Translations under genes and position numbers: made by a program
Assembly: GCA_025057575.1 (NCBI GenBank)
Contig: JANXBO010000014.1
Location: 11,119 to 52,708, forward strand
Reading direction: 5' to 3'
DNA length: 41,590 nt
DNA from: Candidatus Caldisaccharidevorator malaysiensis
GTDB lineage: Bacteria > Armatimonadota > Fervidibacteria > Fervidibacterales > Fervidibacteraceae
Part shown: positions 7,710-15,743 of the stretch, one piece after another
Layout of the letters: every line of letters starts with the position of its first letter
Numbering within the stretch: position 1 is the first letter of the stretch
Notes under the pieces: generated by a model
What the model was told of the DNA's origin: nothing
Seen by the model: only the letters and a program-made list of their open reading frames with translations
Database searches by the model: none

Positions 7710-8771
7710 TCACGCCTCTCGGACTTCAAAGTCCGGATAAGCCGTCACGCCATAAAGCCTTTGGTCCAGACCGGTCAATTCGTCGGAAGGAGAGGGGCGC
7801 AGGATGCCCAAAGCCCTAAGGATTCGGCAGGCGATCCGGGCAGCGGCAAAACCGACGGAGACCGCTAACAGCCAGGGCAACAATCCGGCACCCACTCGCC
7901 GGTAACCAAAAGCCCACTGACTCAAAAGCCCGATAGCCGGTGCCAGCCCCTCTGCGACGACAACGCCGACAGGATCGTCCACAAAGAAACGATCCAAGAG
8001 AAGGGAGCCGATAATGGTTAAGAGACCGGCGATGATGCCGGCAAGGACGGCACCAATCGGCTGATCGGATCCCGTCCCTAACCCAGCGACCAGCCCAGTC
8101 CAGAAACTGGTCAGAGCAAAAGAGGCATCCACCTTTCCAAAGCGGATTCGGGTGAAGACAAGAGACGACAGGAAGGCGACAAAGGCGCTGGTGCTGGAGG
8201 ACATCCACAGCCCCGGTGCCATCCCTTGACAGCCCAACCAGAGAAAGAGGATTCCGATCCCCGTCAGCGGCAACGAGTGGGCGAGGAGGGCTTGGGGAGC
8301 CCCCGTCCGGCTGTAACGACCTAACCGAGACCCGACGGCGATCAGGGCACCCAGAACGGCTCCCCCTCCCAATGCGTGCACGAAGAAAAGTCCCCCGTAG
8401 TCAGGAACCCAGTACTGGGACAGCCATCCCTGAATCCCTTGCAGGTCGGAAAGAGACGCTGGCAGGTGATGGCTGACCGCCTGCCCGATGGCTCTGTCAA
8501 TGACTGTGAACAGACGGTGGCAAACGCTGGCGGTCAGGGAAAGAAAAAAAGCGCCTGACAAGGTAACTCGTTCGGCAAGACCCGTCGTCGCCACTAAACC
8601 GCAGATGCTGGACAGAAGGGCATCTTGAGGAGCCGTCCCGACGGCACCGAGCCAGCCGGCCGCCGCCGCCGCCAGTCCTTTCATCAGCGAATGGGACGCC
8701 GCCCGTGCTCTCCCCATTCCAACTTCAACAACAATCAACCCCACCAAATAAAGAGCCAGGACGGTTTCCAT
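7710..8771 (-). CDS. Degenerate ammonium-transporter paralogue, altered pore residues
   Basis: The 353 residues align with the neighbouring Amt from its first helix to the C-terminal GLD...AYPDF segment, but many pore features have changed. The first twin histidine is kept (H132, FVHALGGG, after an Asp-Tyr-Gly). The second is Glu274, in DDPVG followed by VVVAE where the neighbour has AISVH. The GFNPGS gate region is GMAPGL (M184, A185), removing the Phe gate and Asn. The segment that holds the outer Phe is shortened. The frame is intact, with about ten hydrophobic segments, so this is a diverged protein rather than an obvious pseudogene. No signal peptide or clear Shine-Dalgarno is visible, and it starts 19 bases after folC. 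It may be an ammonium sensor, a regulator of the true Amt, or a channel for another substrate; none is shown. Confidence 0.85.
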   Translation of the reverse strand: METVLALYLVGLIVVEVGMGRARAASHSLMKGLAAAAAGWLGAVGTAPQDALLSSICGLVATTGLAERVTLSGAFFLSLTASVCHRLFTVIDRAIGQAVSHHLPASLSDLQGIQGWLSQYWVPDYGGLFFVHALGGGAVLGALIAVGSRLGRYSRTGAPQALLAHSLPLTGIGILFLWLGCQGMAPGLWMSSSTSAFVAFLSSLVFTRIRFGKVDASFALTSFWTGLVAGLGTGSDQPIGAVLAGIIAGLLTIIGSLLLDRFFVDDPVGVVVAEGLAPAIGLLSQWAFGYRRVGAGLLPWLLAVSVGFAAARIACRILRALGILRPSPSDELTGLDQRLYGVTAYPDFEVREA

Positions 8772-8790
8772 CTTTTTATCTCTAAACTTC

Positions 8791-10155
8791 TTAATTTAGG
8801 GGTCGCGAAGAGGGAGACGAGACATTGGCGGGGCTCTCTTGGCGAAAGTCCCGAATGGCGTCCAAAGTCTCGTTCAAAAGGGTGCCGATGACGTAAAGGG
8901 AGCCGGTGGCGCAGATTAAATCTTCAGGTCCGGACTCTTCAAGGGCACTGTAAAGCGCCTGAAGGGGATCGGGCACGCCCTTGACGGTGTTCCCAAATTG
9001 AGACGCTAAGAGAACCAGTTCAAAGAGGGGCAGGGCTCTTGGAGAAGGTGGTTCCACACAGTAAATGACATCGGCTAAAGGTGCCAGCCGAGAGAGAAAG
9101 GCCGATGCGTTCTTGTCCTTTAAAAAACCGACGATGAGGAAAAGCCGGCGGAACCGGAAGAGGGAAGCCAAAGACCTTGCCAGAACGGCAGCACCTGCTG
9201 GATTGTGAGCACCGTCCAGAAGAAGCCGAGATTCTTTGCCGAAAGGGGATAAGTCTATCAGTTGAAGCCTTCCGGGACATCTCGCCGTCGCCGCACCGGC
9301 AAGGATGGCTTCCTTTGGGATCGTCCAGCCTCTTTCCGACAATGCCTCCGCAGCAGCCAAAGCACAACCAAAGTTAGGCAATTGATGGCCGCCCGCTAGC
9401 CCCAGCCGAACCCGATACCGATCGGTCTTCGTTTGGAAGGTTACCTCTGAAGCCGTTTCCTCCATCTGGTGGAGGGACCAGTTAATGTCTTTTCCGACAC
9501 GGACCAAAGGACACGGAAGAAGAGCGGCTGTTTCGTAAAACAGATTTAGCACAGAAGGTCTTCTTTCGGCAGTGACCAACGGTCGTCTTGGTCGGGCAAT
9601 GCCCAATTTATCTTTTGCGATGGTGAACGGGTCCGGTCCCAATCGGTCCGTGTGATCCAGGGCAATGGAGGTGATGATGGAAACAGCCGGCTCCAATATG
9701 TTGGTCGCATCCCAGCGTCCCCCTAAGCCAACTTCTACAACGGCAATGTCCACCTTTTCTTGGGCGAAGTAGCGAAAGGCGACGGCTGTCAAAACTTCAA
9801 ACTGTGTCGGCGCTCCGCAACTTGTAGCCGCACTCACCTGTTCAACGGCTTGCTCCGCCCACTGCAGATGCTCCGCCCATTGCTCCGCTGAGATGGGTTG
9901 CTGATTGACTTGAATCCGTTCCCGTTCCCTAACGAGATGAGGGGATGTGTAGGTCGCGACCTTGTAACCAGCGTGGGAAAGGATAGCCGTCAGAAAAGCC
10001 GCTGTGGAACCTTTTCCATTCGTTCCGCCAATCAGGACCGAGGGAAAGGTTTGGTGGGGTTCTCCCGCTAACTGGAGCAATGCCTCAATTCTTTCCAAAC
10101 CAGGCTTGATGCCAAATCGCTCCAATTTTTTCAAAAATAGGGTCCCTTTGTCCAC
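8791..10155 (-). CDS. folC: Bifunctional folylpolyglutamate/dihydrofolate synthase
   Basis: FolC adds glutamate to dihydropteroate and to folates using ATP. The 454 residues begin with the family's LERFGIKPGLERI segment. The P-loop GTNGKGS (44-50) is followed by TSPHL, the VEVGLGGRWDATN motif, TSIALDHTDRLG and, in the second half, LLDGAHNPAG and FLKDKNA. The GTG start at 10155 has GAGGAGGTG upstream. It is the third gene of a fumC-rsgA-folC run. The Amt-like gene follows after 19 bases, so folate and nitrogen genes may share transcripts. Confidence 0.96.
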   Translation of the reverse strand: MDKGTLFLKKLERFGIKPGLERIEALLQLAGEPHQTFPSVLIGGTNGKGSTAAFLTAILSHAGYKVATYTSPHLVRERERIQVNQQPISAEQWAEHLQWAEQAVEQVSAATSCGAPTQFEVLTAVAFRYFAQEKVDIAVVEVGLGGRWDATNILEPAVSIITSIALDHTDRLGPDPFTIAKDKLGIARPRRPLVTAERRPSVLNLFYETAALLPCPLVRVGKDINWSLHQMEETASEVTFQTKTDRYRVRLGLAGGHQLPNFGCALAAAEALSERGWTIPKEAILAGAATARCPGRLQLIDLSPFGKESRLLLDGAHNPAGAAVLARSLASLFRFRRLFLIVGFLKDKNASAFLSRLAPLADVIYCVEPPSPRALPLFELVLLASQFGNTVKGVPDPLQALYSALEESGPEDLICATGSLYVIGTLLNETLDAIRDFRQESPANVSSPSSRPLN

Positions 10156-10213
10156 TGCCCACCTCCTCCGAGCACTTTTTCTTTGTGCCCCTTCTTGCGG
10201 GCGGTCACGCTCG

Positions 10214-11101
10214 TCATAGCAGTTGCCGATCGTGCTCCAAACTCTTGCTTAACCAGAAGAGATAAGAGGCATAGCGGTGCGGAGACACATTCCCACTGTC
10301 CACTGCCTGACGGACTCCACAGCCTGGCTCGTTTTTGTGCCAGCAATTGTTGAACTCGCAGCGGAAGCCGCGGAAGTCCCGAAAAAGGGCGGGGAGACTT
10401 TCGGTAGCGACCCAGCGGGGAAGGTCTACCTTCTGAAAACCAGGTGTGTCCGCCAGCCAACCCCCTCTGGGGTTGGGTAAGAGCCGAACCTCTGTGGTCG
10501 TATGCCGTCCTTTCTCCAGTTTTTTGCTCACTGGGGCAACTTTCAGAAGAGCCCCCGGAATCAAAGCGTTAAGGAGCGAGGACTTTCCTGTTCCGGAGGG
10601 ACCCGCAAAGACGACCAGTTGACCTTTCAAGGCTTCCGCCAAGTCTTCTATCCCAAACCCTGTTTTTGCGCTGGTCAAAAGGACCCGATAGCCGATTTTT
10701 TGATAAAGTTCGCTCCATCTTTGCAAGGGGGCTTCCTCCCTTTTTCGGACCAGATCCTGCTTGTTGATGATGATGAGGGGTTCAATGTCAAAAAACTCGG
10801 CTTGGGCGAGTAGCCCGTCCAGGATTCGGTTGCTGAAAGGGGGTTTGCGCCAACTCATCGTGATGGCGAGGGTGTCGGCGTTGGCGACGGGAGGTTGGGG
10901 AAGGAGATTCTTTCGCTCCTTCAGCCCTTCAATAGCGACCGTCTCCTTATCAACCACCTCTACTTCTACGATATCGCCAGTGTAAATCCGTTCGCCCGTT
11001 TTAAGGATTTTCCCCCTCGGAACCCCTATGAAAACAGTCCCCAGTTCCTTCACCAGCACCTCCGTTCGTTGCCCGGCTCGAGCGATGACCAATCCGTCCA
11101 C
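10214..11101 (-). CDS. rsgA: Ribosome small-subunit biogenesis GTPase RsgA
   Basis: This is a circularly permuted GTPase that checks late 30S maturation. In order: an N-terminal OB-fold (about 1-65), the G4 motif NKQD (113-116), the G5 region TSAKTG (143-148), the P-loop GPSGTGKS (167-174), the switch with HTTTEV (200-205), DTPG (218-221), and a C-terminal zinc knuckle with C248, C253, H255 and C261. The length of 295 is normal. The start is GTG with AGGTGA upstream. The gene lies between fumC (91 bases) and folC (58 bases) on the same strand. Confidence 0.97.
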   Translation of the reverse strand: MDGLVIARAGQRTEVLVKELGTVFIGVPRGKILKTGERIYTGDIVEVEVVDKETVAIEGLKERKNLLPQPPVANADTLAITMSWRKPPFSNRILDGLLAQAEFFDIEPLIIINKQDLVRKREEAPLQRWSELYQKIGYRVLLTSAKTGFGIEDLAEALKGQLVVFAGPSGTGKSSLLNALIPGALLKVAPVSKKLEKGRHTTTEVRLLPNPRGGWLADTPGFQKVDLPRWVATESLPALFRDFRGFRCEFNNCWHKNEPGCGVRQAVDSGNVSPHRYASYLFWLSKSLEHDRQLL

Positions 11102-11192
11102 GGCATCACCTGCCCCAAAGGGAAGAAAAAGAGTCTCTTGCCCACTTCACCGACCTATTTTGCGACAGTGGCAACAGGCAAAGAGGAAACCT

Positions 11193-12614
11193 TTAGCCGC
11201 CTGCGCCTTTGACGCCCTCAACAAATCCCGGCTCGGTCAACCGCCGGACCTCCAAAACAGCGTCCAATTGATCCTCGGGTAGAAGGTTCCGTTCGCGAAC
11301 CACTTCCCTAATCGTTTTGCCTTCGGACAGAGCGGTTTTGACGACCTCAGCGACCTTATCGTAGCCAATGAAGGGGGTTAGGGCGGTTGCCAAGATCGGA
11401 TTTTGACCTGCCACTCGTTCCATATGCTCTCTGTTGGCGACTATCCCGTCAATGCATTTTTCCGCAAAAACGGTGCTGACCGTTGACAGGATGTGGATGG
11501 ACTGCAAGAGGTTATGAGCGATGACAGGAAGGGCAACATTGAGTTCAAAGTTTCCGGAAGCCACCGCTGCGGTGATCGTGACATCAGCACCAAAGACCTG
11601 CATTGCGACCATCATCACGGCTTCCGGAATGACGGGGTTAACCTTGCCCGGCATAATGGACGACCCCGGCTGCAAAGCGGGGAGCCGGATTTCGGCTAAG
11701 CCTGCCTGTGGTCCCGAGTTCATCCACCTCAAATCGTTGGCGATCTTGTAAAGGGCGACCGCAAGGGTCTTCAGGGCGCCACTGACTTCTACCGCCGTCT
11801 CCATCGCCGCTTGAGCGGCAAAGTGGTTGATCGTTTCCTGAAAGGGAAGTCCCGTTTCCCGAGCCAATGCCTCTGCGACCCTCTTGCCGAACTCAGGATG
11901 GCTGTTGATGCCCGTGCCCACTGCCGTCCCCCCGATCGCAAGTTGACAGAGCCGTTGCATCGTTGCCTCAATCCGCTGCTGACATTGGTCCACTTGCGCC
12001 TCATAACCGGAAAACTCTTGACCGAGAGTGACCGGCATAGCGTCCATTAAGTGGGTCCTTCCGGTTTTCACAATATCGGCGAACGCCTCAGCCTTTTCTG
12101 CCAGCGACTGCTTGAGCCGTGAAAGGGCTGGCAGTAATTCTTCTTTAATGGACAATGCCGCAGCGATGTGGATGCAGGACGGGATCACATCGTTGGAGGA
12201 CTGACCCAAGTTGACATCGTCATTAGGGTGAATCAGGCTCTTGTCCCCTCTGGTGCCACCAAGAAGTTCGCAGGCTCTGTTGGCGATGACCTCGTTGGCA
12301 TTCATATTGGTGGACGTGCCCGAACCCGTCTGGAAGATGTCTAACGGGAAGTGATCATCCCATTGTCCATCGGCGACTTCCTGAGCCGCTTGGGCGATGA
12401 CGGTCGCTTTCTTCTCGTCCAAAAGACCCAGTTGGGCGTTCACTTGAGCCGCTGTCTTCTTCACCAAGCCCAACGCTCGGATGAACGACCGAGGGAAGCG
12501 AAGGCCGCTGATCGGGAAGTTCTCCAGCGCTCTTTGGGTCTGAGCCCCCCAGAGAGCCCACGAGGGGACCGAAACGGCTCCCATTGCATCTCTCTCAATG
12601 CGGACTGCCTCCAT
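11193..12614 (-). CDS. fumC: Fumarate hydratase, class II
   Basis: The enzyme interconverts fumarate and malate in the citric acid cycle. The 473 residues carry the family signature GSSIMPGKVNP (317-327), the TGRTHLMDAMP segment with catalytic His188, TGSGTSTNMNANEV (96-109) and LGQSSNDVIP (137-145). This is the iron-free homotetrameric class. The ATG has GGGAGGA 7 bases upstream. The gene is followed by rsgA after 91 bases. The 105-base gap before it holds no strong promoter that I can defend. Confidence 0.97.
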   Translation of the reverse strand: MEAVRIERDAMGAVSVPSWALWGAQTQRALENFPISGLRFPRSFIRALGLVKKTAAQVNAQLGLLDEKKATVIAQAAQEVADGQWDDHFPLDIFQTGSGTSTNMNANEVIANRACELLGGTRGDKSLIHPNDDVNLGQSSNDVIPSCIHIAAALSIKEELLPALSRLKQSLAEKAEAFADIVKTGRTHLMDAMPVTLGQEFSGYEAQVDQCQQRIEATMQRLCQLAIGGTAVGTGINSHPEFGKRVAEALARETGLPFQETINHFAAQAAMETAVEVSGALKTLAVALYKIANDLRWMNSGPQAGLAEIRLPALQPGSSIMPGKVNPVIPEAVMMVAMQVFGADVTITAAVASGNFELNVALPVIAHNLLQSIHILSTVSTVFAEKCIDGIVANREHMERVAGQNPILATALTPFIGYDKVAEVVKTALSEGKTIREVVRERNLLPEDQLDAVLEVRRLTEPGFVEGVKGAGG

Positions 12615-12719
12615 TGCTCACTCCTCCCTTTGGGTCCTTTTTCTCTCCTATCAATCATCAGTCAAAAGTGACCGTGCAATCCTTTCTTCTCTGTCAGGAT
12701 GAGTCCCCTCATTGGCTTG

Positions 12720-13649
12720 TCATTTCCTTGAACCTGGTCGGGGATAAATGAGGTAAAGGATCAAGAGGGACAGGTGGAGGGCACCTAACACCATCTTGGA
12801 AGGGTCCGAAAGGCGATCGTCGGGGGAAACGAAGGCTTCAATCAGGGCAGCGTAAAGGAGGAGGACCAAAGAACCGATGAGAAGGGGAAGGGCTTGGCGG
12901 GCACCTGTCGTCAGTGCCCATAGCCTGGGGTAGTCACCCGGCGAGAGCCAGCGGAACGCCATCGCCAGACCGCTGGCGCCGGCAAAAATAATCGCCGGCA
13001 ATTCTATGGCGCCGTGAGGGGAAATGAAGCCCATTAACGACGACAAGGTCCCTTGATGCCAAGAGTAGGCGATAACGGCGCCGACCATTTTTCCGTTGGC
13101 AAAAAGGATGTAGAGACCTGGGAGAAGAAAACCAAGGCAAGAAGCAAAAGCGAGAAGGGCGACCCGCCAGTTATTGAACAAAACGATCCAGAAGGCATAG
13201 GGACGACCAAAGAGGGGAATGACCGCATCGGTGGACTGATGGCGAGCGGCGACCCGCTCCGCTAACTGAGTCAGTTCCTCGCCCAGCCACAGTTGCGAAA
13301 ACTCTGTTCCGGGGCGACAGAGCCAGGCGGTCAACCCCGCCGCCGACGAAAAGACAACAAGGGAGGCGATCACGAAGGACCAATGGCTCAGAACCGAGGC
13401 GGGAAAGGTCCGCCATAAAAAATGAAAAAGGGCAGGGAAGAACCAAAGCCTTTTGAGCCGGGGCGGGGCATAGACGAGACTGTAAGTGCGCTGGACCAGA
13501 TGCTGAACGAGAGCCCGACCCTGATGGTTGGTCGCCTGCCGAGAGAGATAGGCAGCGGCTTGCCGATACCTTTTGACCAGCCGAAGGAGGGACTCGCCAC
13601 TCATTTGGCGAACCCGGGAACTCGTGGCTTCCCTCAAAAGGTCCGCCAA
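12720..13649 (-). CDS. Stage II sporulation protein M-family membrane protein
   Basis: The protein (309 residues from the TTG shown) has about six membrane segments and the family's conserved blocks: an Arg-rich N-terminus ending in YRQAAAYLSR, FNNWRVALLAF, a Gly-rich GLYILFANGKMVG, and HGAIELPAIIFAGASG. SpoIIM homologues occur widely in non-spore-formers, often beside RDD or AAA genes, so sporulation cannot be inferred. The start is uncertain. TTG 13649 is the only standard in-frame codon, but its nearest GGAGG is only 2-3 bases away. Family-like residues (KRWEEL) continue in frame upstream to about 13700, just after an AGGGAGGGA site. The 105 bases after the gene hold only a small ATGAG/CTCAT hairpin. 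Confidence 0.82.
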   Translation of the reverse strand: MADLLREATSSRVRQMSGESLLRLVKRYRQAAAYLSRQATNHQGRALVQHLVQRTYSLVYAPPRLKRLWFFPALFHFLWRTFPASVLSHWSFVIASLVVFSSAAGLTAWLCRPGTEFSQLWLGEELTQLAERVAARHQSTDAVIPLFGRPYAFWIVLFNNWRVALLAFASCLGFLLPGLYILFANGKMVGAVIAYSWHQGTLSSLMGFISPHGAIELPAIIFAGASGLAMAFRWLSPGDYPRLWALTTGARQALPLLIGSLVLLLYAALIEAFVSPDDRLSDPSKMVLGALHLSLLILYLIYPRPGSRK

Positions 13650-13719
13650 TTCCTCCCAGCGCTTATCAGTCCCCTTTGCCTTTTCTCCAACCCTGATCCG
13701 TAATCCCTCCCTATCGTTT

Positions 13720-13725
13720 TATAAT
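13720..13725 (+). promoter_or_regulatory. Probable -10 element of ispG
   Basis: A perfect TATAAT lies 35 bases before the ispG start codon. The position 17 bases upstream has no good -35. The same AT-rich patch reads TATAAA on the minus strand and could also serve the divergent SpoIIM-like gene. Confidence 0.5.
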
Positions 13726-13760
13726 CATAGAGGTTCTACCCAGTTTAGGGAGTTGGAACA

Positions 13761-14891
13761 ATGGCGACAAAAGTGCTCAAAGAGATGGACGGTCGTCTGA
13801 TCACCCGCGATCAGACCCGACCCGTTTGGGTCGGCAAGGTCCAGATCGGCGGGGGCGCTCCGGTCTCCATCCAGTCTATGACCATAACAAAGACCCACGA
13901 TGTGGAGGCGACGGTAGAACAGATCCACCGGTTGGAACAGGCGGGCTGTGAGATTGTGCGGGTTGCGGTTCCCCACAAAGAGGATGCTCTTGCCCTCAAG
14001 GCGATTAAGGAGCAGATCAGCATTCCCCTTGTCGCTGACATTCACTTTGACTATCGTTTGGCGCTGATGGCTCTTGAGGCGGGCGTGGACAAGATCCGCT
14101 GGAACCCGGGAAATATTCGGGACCCTGATAAGGTGGAACGAATCGTCAAGGAGGCGAAGGAGAGGAAGGTCCCGATCCGAATTGGGGTCAATGCCGGTTC
14201 CCTGGATCCCGATCTTTTGATGAAATACGGGGGTCCCACACCCGAGGCAATGGTGGAGTCTGCTGCCAAAGAGATCGGGCTCCTTGAAAAGTGGGGTTTT
14301 GAGGACATCGTCGTCTCCCTGAAATCGTCCGATGTAATGGATATGATCCAAGCATATCTGCTGTTCGCCCAACGATTTGCTTACCCGACCCATTTGGGGG
14401 TGACGGAGGCGGGACCCCTTCCGGAAGGGCTGGTCGCCTCGGCTATCGGCATCGGCACCGTTTTAGCCCACGGGGTCGGTGACACGATTCGGGTCTCTTT
14501 GTCCGCCGATCCAGTTGAGGAAGTGCACGCAGCGAAGATGATCCTTCGGTCTGTCGGATTGAGACGGGAAGGGGTGCGGATTATCGCCTGCCCGTCCTGC
14601 GGGCGGTGTGAGGTGGACCTGTTTGAACTGGTAGAACAGGTCAAAGCCCGGACCCAGCACATTGTGGAGCCGTTGGACATCGCCGTGATGGGTTGCGTCG
14701 TCAACGGTCCGGGGGAAGCGCGCATTGCTGATCTGGGCATCGCTGCGGGGCGGGGAAAGGCGGCGCTCTTTGTAGAGGGTGAGGTCGTCGGCACGATCAA
14801 GGAAGGGGACGTGGTGGGGGCTTTGGTGGAACTGGCAGAGAAGATCGCCGAAAAGAGGCGTCAATCGCCGGACGACCGTTTTGAACAATAG
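13761..14891 (+). CDS. ispG: 4-hydroxy-3-methylbut-2-enyl diphosphate synthase
   Basis: IspG (GcpE) converts methylerythritol cyclodiphosphate to HMBPP in the MEP isoprenoid pathway. The 376-residue protein has a TIM barrel (residues about 15-260) with VSIQSM, VADIHFDYRLA and KIRWNPGNI. It also has a C-terminal 4Fe-4S region with CPSCGRC and GCVVNGPGEA, where C277, C280, C312 and Glu319 match the cluster ligands of bacterial IspG. This is the short two-domain form. The ATG lies 36 bases after a TATAAT and has GGGAG upstream. The stop lies 14 bases from the convergent ABC gene. Confidence 0.97.
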   Translation: MATKVLKEMDGRLITRDQTRPVWVGKVQIGGGAPVSIQSMTITKTHDVEATVEQIHRLEQAGCEIVRVAVPHKEDALALKAIKEQISIPLVADIHFDYRLALMALEAGVDKIRWNPGNIRDPDKVERIVKEAKERKVPIRIGVNAGSLDPDLLMKYGGPTPEAMVESAAKEIGLLEKWGFEDIVVSLKSSDVMDMIQAYLLFAQRFAYPTHLGVTEAGPLPEGLVASAIGIGTVLAHGVGDTIRVSLSADPVEEVHAAKMILRSVGLRREGVRIIACPSCGRCEVDLFELVEQVKARTQHIVEPLDIAVMGCVVNGPGEARIADLGIAAGRGKAALFVEGEVVGTIKEGDVVGALVELAEKIAEKRRQSPDDRFEQ

Positions 14892-14905
14892 CCAACCCAA
14901 TTACC

Positions 14906-15643
14906 TTAATCGGCTCCCGATTGGCTGACATACTGGGCAATCACCTGCTCAGGGGTCCCATCGGCTCTTAAAACCCCTTGGTGCAGCCAAAGGACCCGGT
15001 CTGCAATTCGTTCCAGCCAGAACATCTCGTGGGTGACCAAAACAACGGCTTTCCCTTGCGCTCGGTAACGGGTTAGCGCCTCCAAGGCTTTGTGCTGAAA
15101 AGAAAGGTCCGTGCTCTGTAATTGCTCGTCCACCAAGAGAATGTCCGCATCGCAGTGAATGCCCAAAGAAAAACCCAACCGCACCAACATCCCTTGGGAA
15201 TACGTCCTCGTCGGTGCCTCTTCAAACCCGTTCAATTCCGCAAATTCAAAAATGTCTTTCAGTCGGTCCCGGACTTCCGAAAGCCGCAGTCCCAAGACGG
15301 TTCCGGCAAAAAGAAGGTTCTCCGTCGCCGTCAGTTCCGGATGAAAACCCCCAGTCACTCCCAAAAGGGCAACCACTCTCCCGTCGGTCTCCACGGTGCC
15401 CTCTGTCGGCTCGTAAATGCCGGCGATCACGCCCAGCAGTGTGGTCTTGCCGGACCCGTTGCGACCGATCAGACCGGTGATTTGCCCGCGCCAAATCTCC
15501 GCCGTCACTCCCCTTAAAGCGACGACCTCAACGGGGTTCCACCTTCGGAAGGAAAGAATCGCTTCTTTGACACTTCGGGGCTGTGCGCGATAACTCTTAA
15601 AAACTTTCCAGACATTCTGCAGGCGCACGGCAACGGAATTCAA
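14906..15643 (-). CDS. ABC transporter ATP-binding protein, polysaccharide/teichoic acid exporter type
   Basis: The 245-residue ATPase resembles the TagH/Wzt/KpsT group, which powers export of lipid-linked cell-surface polymers. It has the long N-terminus before the P-loop that is typical of this group (VWKVFKSY), Walker A GRNGSGKT (60-67), signature YSQGM (148-152), Walker B ILLVDE (168-173) and switch His205. The D-loop region reads QSTD where exporters of this class usually have AVGD. The TTG start at 15643 has AAAGGAG 11 bases upstream; a GTG five codons later is possible. No permease gene is adjacent, so the partner must be encoded elsewhere. Confidence 0.88.
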   Translation of the reverse strand: MNSVAVRLQNVWKVFKSYRAQPRSVKEAILSFRRWNPVEVVALRGVTAEIWRGQITGLIGRNGSGKTTLLGVIAGIYEPTEGTVETDGRVVALLGVTGGFHPELTATENLLFAGTVLGLRLSEVRDRLKDIFEFAELNGFEEAPTRTYSQGMLVRLGFSLGIHCDADILLVDEQLQSTDLSFQHKALEALTRYRAQGKAVVLVTHEMFWLERIADRVLWLHQGVLRADGTPEQVIAQYVSQSGAD

Positions 15644-15700
15644 CCGATTTTTTCTCCTTTCCCCACTGCTCCCCTATCACAAAAACTTGGCGCATTCTTT

Positions 15701-15729
15701 TTTTCATACTGGCGAGCCCTTGACATAAT
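15701..15729 (+). promoter_or_regulatory. Candidate promoter of the sugar-acid kinase gene
   Basis: TTTTCA (15701-15706) and CATAAT (15724-15729) are 17 bases apart and end 14 bases before the kinase ATG. The -35 matches the consensus at 4 of 6 positions. The short leader contains AGGA before the start codon. Confidence 0.4.
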
Positions 15730-15743
15730 AGGACTTAGGACCG

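Noticed and set aside
7710-8771. The Amt-like gene as a pseudogene.
   Set aside because: The frame is intact over 353 codons with retained helices and C-terminal motif. Changed residues are confined to functional sites, more like divergence than decay.
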